Part shown: one piece after another, positions 58,198 through 64,000 of the stretch
Numbering within the stretch: the first letter of the stretch is position 1
Layout of the letters: every line of letters starts with the position of its first letter
NCBI GenBank assembly: GCA_017744915.1
Contig: JAGIAH010000014.1
Span: forward strand, 1 to 64,000
Source of the DNA: Agrobacterium tumefaciens
GTDB taxonomy: Bacteria > Pseudomonadota > Alphaproteobacteria > Rhizobiales > Rhizobiaceae
Length of the DNA: 64,000 nucleotides
Reading direction: 5' to 3'
The notes under the pieces: generated by a model
What the model saw: only the letters and a program-made list of their open reading frames with translations
Told to the model about the DNA's origin: nothing
Databases searched by the model: none
Position numbers and translations under genes: made by a program

Positions 58198-58648
58198 CAG
58201 TCAACCTTTAGCCGGACGAGGTTGGCTTTGCGGATGGGGAACGTGTGTCAAGAATATACGTGGGCCCCAACCTTAAGAAACTCGACATCGCGTATTGTCC
58301 GGTAATACGCCAGAGGGGCCCGAGTTCTGATCACGATCGAAAGATGGGAGGGCCTGCAGGCTTTTCAAGGGGCGGCCCGCGAAAAAAGCGGCGGGCGTTG
58401 TTTGACAAATTTGTAAAACGTGTTTAGAAGCCGCCCCAACGCCGGGCAGTGATGTCCGGTGTGTTTTGTTGACTGCCTTGCAGTTTAAAGGCTGACGTTC
58501 GGCGGTCAATATCACCGACATGTCCCGTGGTTTCTCCATTTGCATGTGAGAAGCCTGTCAGAGGCCCTGAAACGGGCTTCAGAGGAGGGCGTGTTTCCTT
58601 GAACCGGTTTGGTAACAAACCGGCACAACCTTTTGAGAAGGAAATACG
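58198..58648 (+). promoter_or_regulatory. rpsD promoter region and long structured leader
   Basis: A consensus -35 TTGACA (58402-58407) and TAGAAG (58425-58430) with a 17-base spacer give a predicted start near 58437 and a leader of about 210 bases. The leader contains hairpins ACTGC/GCAGT (near 58471-58483) and a perfect CCGGTTTG-GTAA-CAAACCGG (58604-58623), just before the ribosome site. The rest (58198-58400) is the divergent TerC upstream region. No leader protein is evident. Confidence 0.7.
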
Positions 58649-59266
58649 ATGAGCAAGCGCGAATCGGCTAAGTACAAAATTGACCGCCGTATGGGCGAAA
58701 ACATCTGGGGCCGTCCGAAGTCCCCGGTAAACCGCCGCGAATACGGCCCGGGCCAGCACGGCCAGCGCCGCAAGGGCAAGATGAGCGACTTCGGCACGCA
58801 GCTGCGCGCCAAGCAGAAGCTCAAGGGCTACTACGGCGAACTGCGCGAAAAGCAGTTCCGCGCAACCTTCGACGAAGCAAACCGTCGCAAGGGTGACACC
58901 TCTGAAAACCTGATCGGCCTGCTCGAGTCGCGTCTGGACGCCATCGTCTACCGCGCCAAGTTCGTTCCGACCGTTTTCGCTTCGCGCCAGTTCATCAACC
59001 ATGGCCACGTCACGGTTAACGGCGTTCGCGTTAACATCGGTTCTTACCGTTGCAAGGCCGGCGACGTTATCGAAGTTCGTCAGAAGTCCAAGCAGCTGGT
59101 TACGGTTCTCGAAGCCGTTCAGCTCGCAGAGCGTGACGTTCCGGACTACATCGAAGTTGACCACAACAAGATGGTTGCGACCTACGCTCGCGTTCCGTCG
59201 CTCTCCGACGTTCCGTACCCGGTCGTCATGGAACCGCATCTGGTCGTCGAATTCTACTCGCGTTAA
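58649..59266 (+). CDS. rpsD: 30S ribosomal protein S4
   Basis: S4 starts assembly of the 5' domain of 16S rRNA. The 205-residue protein begins [20 protein letters not shown] and has the S4 RNA-binding block [19 protein letters not shown] with [15 protein letters not shown]. It is a single gene here, about 51 kb from the alpha operon, with its own promoter and leader. GAAGGA precedes the ATG. Confidence 0.98.
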   Translation: MSKRESAKYKIDRRMGENIWGRPKSPVNRREYGPGQHGQRRKGKMSDFGTQLRAKQKLKGYYGELREKQFRATFDEANRRKGDTSENLIGLLESRLDAIVYRAKFVPTVFASRQFINHGHVTVNGVRVNIGSYRCKAGDVIEVRQKSKQLVTVLEAVQLAERDVPDYIEVDHNKMVATYARVPSLSDVPYPVVMEPHLVVEFYSR

Positions 59267-59288
59267 TCGACGCGTTTCAGTATTCAGG

Positions 59289-59314
59289 AAGCCGCCCTTC
59301 GGGGCGGCTTTTTT
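59289..59314 (+). terminator. intrinsic terminator of rpsD
   Basis: Perfect 9-bp stem AAGCCGCCC / GGGCGGCTT with a TTCG loop and six T residues, 22 bases after the stop; it ends 21 bases before the glsA start. Confidence 0.93.
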
Positions 59315-59335
59315 GTTTGCTGGGGAAGGCATTGC

Positions 59336-60265
59336 ATGCAGGACATTCAGGCGATCGTCGATTCCATCTATGACAGCATGGTGCCCAGGCTCGGCGAGGG
59401 TAAGGTCGCGGATTACATTCCCGAACTCGCCAAGGTCGATCCCAACCAGTTCGGCATCGCCATCACCACTGTCGATGGAACCACCTATACGGCCGGCAAT
59501 GCGCTTGTGCCGTTTTCGATCCAGAGCATCTCCAAGGTCTTCATGCTGACGCTGGCACTCGGCAAGGCGGGGGAAACAGTGTGGAACCGGGTAGGGCGCG
59601 AACCTTCAGGTTCTTCCTTTAACTCCATCGTTCAGCTGGAGCACGAGCACGGCATCCCGCGCAATCCCTTCGTGAACGCCGGCGCGATCGTGGTGACCGA
59701 TATCGTTCTTTCCGGCCACCAGCCGCGCGAGGCGATCGGCGAGCTTCTGCGCTTCGTGCGTTATCTCGCGGACGATGATACGATCAGCATCGATGACACG
59801 GTGGCGAAATCCGAGCAGGCGACCGGTTTCCGCAATTTCGCGCTTGCCAATTTCATGCGTTCCTTCAGCAATCTGCATCATCCGGTGGAACACACCCTCG
59901 GCGTTTATTTCCATCAGTGCGCGCTTTCCATGACCTGCGCCCAGCTTTCCCGCGCGGGCCTCTTCCTCGCCAATCGCGGCCGCAATCCGCTGACGGGTCA
60001 CACCGTCGTCTCCGACCGTCGGGCGCGGCGTATCAATGCGCTGATGCTGACCTGCGGCCATTATGACGGATCGGGCGATTTCGCCTATCATGTCGGCCTG
60101 CCGGGCAAGAGCGGCGTCGGTGGTGGCATCATGGCGGTGGCGCCGGGCAAGGCGTCGATTGCGGTCTGGTCGCCGGGTCTCAACAAGGTCGGCAATTCGG
60201 CACTCGGGTCACAGGCGCTGGAAATGCTGGCGACGAAAACCGGCTGGTCCGTATTCGGGGCTTGA
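59336..60265 (+). CDS. glsA: glutaminase A
   Basis: GlsA hydrolyses glutamine to glutamate and ammonia. The 309-residue protein has the serine-dependent beta-lactamase-like fold motif SISK (Ser64-Lys67 in [14 protein letters not shown]) and family blocks [15 protein letters not shown] and [13 protein letters not shown]. It starts 21 bases after the rpsD terminator, so its promoter must lie in or before that hairpin, or it depends on read-through. Length matches the family. Confidence 0.95.
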   Translation: MQDIQAIVDSIYDSMVPRLGEGKVADYIPELAKVDPNQFGIAITTVDGTTYTAGNALVPFSIQSISKVFMLTLALGKAGETVWNRVGREPSGSSFNSIVQLEHEHGIPRNPFVNAGAIVVTDIVLSGHQPREAIGELLRFVRYLADDDTISIDDTVAKSEQATGFRNFALANFMRSFSNLHHPVEHTLGVYFHQCALSMTCAQLSRAGLFLANRGRNPLTGHTVVSDRRARRINALMLTCGHYDGSGDFAYHVGLPGKSGVGGGIMAVAPGKASIAVWSPGLNKVGNSALGSQALEMLATKTGWSVFGA

Positions 60266-60329
60266 TCTTGCCGGCGTATGGGGGCATTGCCTGCATCGAG
60301 AACGGCAGTCGTGCCGGAGCGAGCTGATT

Positions 60330-61250
60330 ATGAACATTCTCACCAAGATCGATGACATGGCTGACCAGATCGGGGCAGATCAGGATCCGTCCGAAGAAAA
60401 CGGCAGCTCGCATCCCCTGTTCGACAATGCACCGCGCTCGGTCTCCTTCAACAAGCTGCGCAAGCGGCTGTTGCGCAATGTGCGTCAGGCCTTTGAAGAT
60501 TTCGGCATGCTGAAAGGCCAGAAGCGCTGGCTGGTCGGTCTTTCCGGCGGCAAGGACAGCTATGGCCTGCTGGCGCTGCTGCTTGACCTCAAATGGCGCG
60601 GCCTCCTGCCGGTGGAGCTCATCGCCTGCAATCTCGATCAGGGCCAGCCGAATTTTCCCAAACATGTGCTGCCGGAGTATCTGGCGAAGATCGGCGTTGC
60701 CCATCGCATCGAATATCGCGACACCTATTCCGTGGTGAAAGAGAAGGTGCCGTCGGGTGGCACCTACTGTTCGCTCTGTTCGCGGCTTCGGCGCGGCAAT
60801 CTCTACCGCATCGCGCGGGAGGAGGGCTGCGACGCGCTGCTGCTCGGCCATCACCGCGAGGATATTCTCGAAACCTTCTTCATGAATTTTTTCCATGGCG
60901 GCCGGCTGGCCGGCATGCCGGCGAAGCTGATGAATGACGAGGGCGACCTGATGGTCTTGCGCCCGCTCGCCTATTGCGCCGAGGAAGACATGGCGAAATT
61001 CGCGGCGGCGATGGAATTCCCGATCATTCCCTGCGACCTCTGCGGCTCGCAGGACGGGCTTCAGCGCAACGCCATGAAGGAGATGCTGGCCGATATCGAA
61101 CGGCGCATGCCGGGCCGCAAGGATGTAATGCTGCGGGCGCTTGCGCATGTGAACCCTTCGCATCTGCTCGATCCCAGGCTTTTTGATTTTTCGGCGCTTT
61201 CTGTCACCGAAGCGTCATCTGAAGAGCGTAGGGAGGCCAGCCCTCCCTGA
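60330..61250 (+). CDS. ttcA: tRNA 2-thiocytidine synthetase TtcA
   Basis: TtcA thiolates cytidine 32 of tRNAs using ATP and a 4Fe-4S cluster. The 306-residue protein has the PP-loop SGGKDS (72-77) and the cluster cysteines Cys147 and Cys150 ([12 protein letters not shown]), with a third in the IPCDLCGSQ block (235-238). ATG 60330 is chosen at the family N-terminus. It follows glsA by 64 bases. Confidence 0.95.
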   Translation: MNILTKIDDMADQIGADQDPSEENGSSHPLFDNAPRSVSFNKLRKRLLRNVRQAFEDFGMLKGQKRWLVGLSGGKDSYGLLALLLDLKWRGLLPVELIACNLDQGQPNFPKHVLPEYLAKIGVAHRIEYRDTYSVVKEKVPSGGTYCSLCSRLRRGNLYRIAREEGCDALLLGHHREDILETFFMNFFHGGRLAGMPAKLMNDEGDLMVLRPLAYCAEEDMAKFAAAMEFPIIPCDLCGSQDGLQRNAMKEMLADIERRMPGRKDVMLRALAHVNPSHLLDPRLFDFSALSVTEASSEERREASPP

Positions 61251-61269
61251 TGAAGAAGTGCCCCGCGCC

Positions 61270-62097
61270 ATGAGCCTTTCTGACAAAGATATCGAATTCC
61301 TCGTTTCCACCGTCGCCGCTGCCGGCCGACAGGAAATCATGCCCCGCTTCAGAAACCTGAGTGCCGGCGCCATCTCCGAAAAGACCTCCGCCGTCGATCT
61401 CGTCACCGAGGCAGACATTCTGGCGGAAAAGGCGATCACCACCGCACTGCTTGAGCGGTTTCCGAAGGCCCATATCGTCGGCGAAGAGACGTATGAGGCG
61501 GACCCATCAGTCATTCCAGCCCTTGCCGATGCGCCGCTTGCCTTCGTGATCGATCCCATCGACGGCACTTTCAACTATGCTTCCGGCTTTCCTGCTTTTG
61601 GCACATTGCTTGCGGTCACCGTCAAGGGTGAGACGGTGGCGGGCATCATCCACGATCCCGTCATGGGCGATACCATCGTTGCACTCAAGGGTGAGGGGGC
61701 CTATCTCCACCGCAAGAACGGTTCGCAGGCGAAACTCAAGGTCGCCGATCCTGTGCCACTATCCGACATGGTCGGCATTTTTTCCTGGGGCCACAGCCAT
61801 GAGGATCGCCGCCCGGTGATCGCCGCCAATATGGCCAAGATCAAGATGGCGCTTTCAATCAATTGTTCGGCACATGAATATTGGCTTGCCTCGGCCGGCA
61901 AGCTGCATTTCATCGGCCATGAAAAGCTGATGCCCTGGGATCATCTCGCCGGTGTTCTCGTTCATCAGGAGGCCGGCGGTTACACGGCCCGTTTCGACAA
62001 TACGCCTTACCGGCCCGGCCAGACGACGGGCGGCATCCTGTCGGCTCCCGACAAGGAAAGCTGGAAGATGCTGCGGCGGGAAATCGTCGCCTTATAA
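61270..62097 (+). CDS. inositol monophosphatase family protein (first of a tandem pair)
   Basis: A 275-residue metal-dependent phosphatase of the IMPase/FBPase fold with GEE (71-73), DPIDGTFN (95-102) and the WDHLAG metal block near the C-terminus. Substrates in the family include inositol phosphate, histidinol phosphate and PAP. ATG 61270 lies 19 bases after ttcA. The next gene is a paralogue, 30 bases on. Confidence 0.9.
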   Translation: MSLSDKDIEFLVSTVAAAGRQEIMPRFRNLSAGAISEKTSAVDLVTEADILAEKAITTALLERFPKAHIVGEETYEADPSVIPALADAPLAFVIDPIDGTFNYASGFPAFGTLLAVTVKGETVAGIIHDPVMGDTIVALKGEGAYLHRKNGSQAKLKVADPVPLSDMVGIFSWGHSHEDRRPVIAANMAKIKMALSINCSAHEYWLASAGKLHFIGHEKLMPWDHLAGVLVHQEAGGYTARFDNTPYRPGQTTGGILSAPDKESWKMLRREIVAL

Positions 62098-62127
62098 AGT
62101 TTACGCTCAGAAAGAAGGATATCGCCC

Positions 62128-62952
62128 ATGGCTCTCGAACTCGACATCGCCTCTCTTGCCAATGCGCTTCAGGAGGCGGCGGCAGTGGAAATCCTGCCGC
62201 GGTTCCGCAATCTGGGCGAGGGCGATGTGCGGATGAAGACCGAGGCGATCGACCTCGTGACGGAGGCCGACGAGGCTGCCGAGCGCCTGATCCGCGCCCG
62301 GGTGGAGGACATCATGCCCGAAGCGCTGTTCATCGGCGAAGAGGCGGTGGCGGCGGATGCCTCGCTGCTTGGCAAGCTTGCCGATGCCGATCTGGCGGTC
62401 GTGGTCGATCCTATCGACGGCACCTACAACTTCGCCTCCGGCCTGCCGCTGTTCGGCGTGATGATGAGCGTTATCTCGAAGGGGGAGACCGTTGCCGGCC
62501 TGATCTTCGATCCGATGGGCAATGACTGGGCAATCGCCGAGAAAGGCTCCGGCGCATGGCTTTGCAGCGCCGATGGCGCGCAGACGCAGATGTCGGTGGT
62601 ACCGGCGCCGGAACTGTCGCAGATGATCGGCATCGCCAATACCGGTTATTTCGATATTGAGACCCGCCGCAAGGTGCTGCTCAATCTTGCGGATGTGCGG
62701 CTCTTCACCAGCTATCGTTGTGCTGCGCATGAATATCGCCTGTTCTGCGGCGGCCACATGCATTTCCTGATGTATAACAAGCTGATGCCCTGGGACCATC
62801 TGGCCGGCACGCTGATCTCGCAGGAAGCGGGCGCCTATGCCGCGCGCCTCGATGGCTCGCCTTATCTGCCGAGCCATGTGGATGGTGGGTTGCTGCTGGC
62901 GCCTGATCAGCAGACGTGGGAACTGCTGCGCGAGAAGATTTTCACGGTTTGA
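62128..62952 (+). CDS. inositol monophosphatase family protein (second of a tandem pair)
   Basis: A 274-residue paralogue of the preceding gene with the same motifs (GEE 70-72, DPIDGTYN 94-101, WDHLAG). The two share layout along their whole length but differ at many positions, so the duplication is not recent. AAGGA precedes ATG 62128. One of the pair may act on PAP or histidinol phosphate; the sequence does not decide. Confidence 0.9.
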   Translation: MALELDIASLANALQEAAAVEILPRFRNLGEGDVRMKTEAIDLVTEADEAAERLIRARVEDIMPEALFIGEEAVAADASLLGKLADADLAVVVDPIDGTYNFASGLPLFGVMMSVISKGETVAGLIFDPMGNDWAIAEKGSGAWLCSADGAQTQMSVVPAPELSQMIGIANTGYFDIETRRKVLLNLADVRLFTSYRCAAHEYRLFCGGHMHFLMYNKLMPWDHLAGTLISQEAGAYAARLDGSPYLPSHVDGGLLLAPDQQTWELLREKIFTV

Positions 62953-62986
62953 GGTGGCTGACTGGGCAGGCCGGCAAGGCTTTCTC

Positions 62987-63101
62987 CCGTCATGCCGGAC
63001 TAGATCCGGCATCCAGTAGCCGCGCGTCTGCGCGGCGGAAAGACTCTTCTCAGCCCAAAGACTTGGGCTGACTGGACCCCGGATCGGGTCCGGGGTGACG
63101 G
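62987..63101. repeat. palindromic intergenic repeat, family A copy 4
   Basis: About 115 bases: ATGCCGGACTAGATCCGGCAT, GCCGCGCG..CGCGGC, a changed central palindrome CAGCCCAAAGACTTGGGCTG, then ACCCCGGATCGGGTCCGGGGT, bounded by CCGTCA and TGACGG. The central arm keeps its pairing although both sides differ from other copies, which shows compensatory change. Confidence 0.85.
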
Positions 63102-63136
63102 AATGTGTATGACGTGAACCGTCAACCAATAAATAA

Positions 63137-63173
63137 AAAGGGCGCGGAACAGAATTCCGCGCCCTTTCTTTTT
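63137..63173. terminator. bidirectional terminator between convergent genes
   Basis: Perfect 13-bp stem AAAGGGCGCGGAA / TTCCGCGCCCTTT with a 5-base loop, T-rich on the plus strand (TTTCTTTTT) and on the minus strand (CCCTTTTTATTT). It serves both the phosphatase pair and the MFS gene. Confidence 0.9.
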
Positions 63174-63185
63174 GTCCGCCTGAAC

Positions 63186-64000
63186 TTACCGTGTCGGCTT
63201 GTTGTGAGCCTGAAACAACACACCCTTTTCACCGATCAGCACGAAGACCAGGCCGATGATTGAGACGATGAAGAAGCCTGCCACCATGGGCAGCGCCGTG
63301 CCGTCGAAGGCCTGGCCGATGGCGGCGCCGATCAGCGATCCGCCAACCGTTCCCATGAAGCCCATGACGGAAGAGGCGGTGCCGGCGACATGGCCAAGCG
63401 GTTCCATGGCGAGCGAGTTGAAGTTCGAGCCGATCCAGCCGAACTGGAACATGGCCAGCGCGAAGAACACGATGAAGACGGCAAAGGGCATGGGTTCCGG
63501 TCCAAGCATCTGCACCACCAGCCACAGGAAGGTGATGGCGATGAAGCCGAGCAGCGAGCCGTGCGACAGCTTGCGCATGCCGATCCGGCCGACAAGCCTT
63601 GCATTGATGAAGGACGAGAAGGCCATGAACAGGGCAACGCCGGCAAAGGCCGCCGCAAACCATGCGCCAAGGCCATAAATGCCCTTGTAGACCTGTTCAG
63701 CCGAGTTGATGAAGCCGAACAGCGCCCCGAAGATGAAGGTGCTGGAAAGCGTGTAACAGAGCGCGATACGGTCGGTGAGCACGATCTTGAAGCCGCCGAG
63801 GACCGAGCGAACCGTGAAGGGCCGCACATCATCGGGATGCAGGGTTTCCGGCAGGCGGAAATACATCCAGGCTGTCACCACGGCGGCAATGCCGGCCATG
63901 AAGGCGAAGATCAGGTGCCAGTTGCCGAAGAAGAGCACGATCTGGCCGGTACCGGGCGCGATGACCGGAACGACCATGAAGACCATCATGATCAGCGACA
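63186..64000 (-). CDS. Bcr/CflA-type MFS multidrug exporter, C-terminal part
   Basis: The frame is open to the window edge, so the N-terminal part is outside; 271 codons are visible. It shows motif C of drug-exporting MFS proteins (FMVVPVIAPGTGQIV) and about eight hydrophobic segments, with GHVAGTASSVMGFMGTVGG near the end, typical of Bcr/CflA. Substrates may be bicyclomycin, sulfonamides or other compounds. Confidence 0.88.
   Translation of the reverse strand, partial: SLIMMVFMVVPVIAPGTGQIVLFFGNWHLIFAFMAGIAAVVTAWMYFRLPETLHPDDVRPFTVRSVLGGFKIVLTDRIALCYTLSSTFIFGALFGFINSAEQVYKGIYGLGAWFAAAFAGVALFMAFSSFINARLVGRIGMRKLSHGSLLGFIAITFLWLVVQMLGPEPMPFAVFIVFFALAMFQFGWIGSNFNSLAMEPLGHVAGTASSVMGFMGTVGGSLIGAAIGQAFDGTALPMVAGFFIVSIIGLVFVLIGEKGVLFQAHNKPTR

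Noticed and set aside
58245-58427. 60-codon plus-strand frame upstream of rpsD
   Set aside because: It overlaps the rpsD promoter boxes and has no ribosome site or conserved sequence.

Overview
The window is chromosomal DNA of a high-GC alphaproteobacterium, most probably the Agrobacterium/Rhizobium group (Agrobacterium tumefaciens/fabrum type). The evidence is the gene content and order (spc and alpha ribosomal operons without rpsD, rpmJ or infA; recA-alaS; a 511-residue kinase that fits Agrobacterium PdhS2), the mitochondrial-type NADP isocitrate dehydrogenase, the rhizobial-type recA operator, and two families of palindromic intergenic repeats typical of rhizobia. The species assignment is inference; no 16S gene is present.

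Layout. 1-7.7 kb: end of the spc operon (rpsH partial, rplF, rplR, rpsE, rpmD, rplO, secY, adk) and the alpha operon (rpsM, rpsK, rpoA, rplQ), closed by a strong terminator; several gaps hold hairpins. 7.8-11 kb: two uncharacterised membrane proteins (DUF817, DUF2809) and the periplasmic methionine-sulfoxide repair pair msrP-msrQ. 11-22 kb: ilvD, a secreted serine hydrolase, an LprI-like protein, a Deg/HtrA protease with rarA, a DUF1883 protein, a Cache-type chemoreceptor and an extensin-like lipoprotein. 21.9-22.15 kb: a strong candidate small RNA gene. 22-29.3 kb: a TauE/SafE exporter, an ABC-2 exporter, ribB behind an FMN riboswitch, a cobS-DUF1289-retropepsin operon, cobT and dgkA. 29.3-37 kb: pdhS2, a thermonuclease-like protein, a UDG-like protein, an Lrp regulator, a methyltransferase, Usg, and an amino-acid ABC transporter lacking an ATPase gene. 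37-46 kb: a giant Pro/Glu-rich OmpA protein, the pseudouridine catabolism pair (psuG and a PfkB kinase), SOS-regulated recA, and alaS. 46-58 kb: AraC/GyrI regulator, GST, a DUF1772/TetR divergent module with a perfect 21-bp dyad, icd, trmJ, murI, a 31-codon small ORF, a DUF1127-like protein, LysE and EamA exporters, a HerA-like ATPase and TerC. 58-64 kb: rpsD with its own promoter and long structured leader, glsA, ttcA, two tandem inositol-monophosphatase paralogues and the end of a Bcr/CflA-type MFS exporter.

Most of this is core housekeeping DNA; I see no insertion sequence, prophage, integron, CRISPR array, rRNA or tRNA. The least explained items are the structured small RNA gene at about 21966-22140, the 31-codon ORF at 53113, the structured rpsD leader, the autoregulated DUF1772/TetR pair, the stand-alone HerA-like ATPase, and the mobile-looking palindromic repeats. 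Start codons were re-chosen from ribosome binding sites, signal peptides and family lengths; they are predictions.
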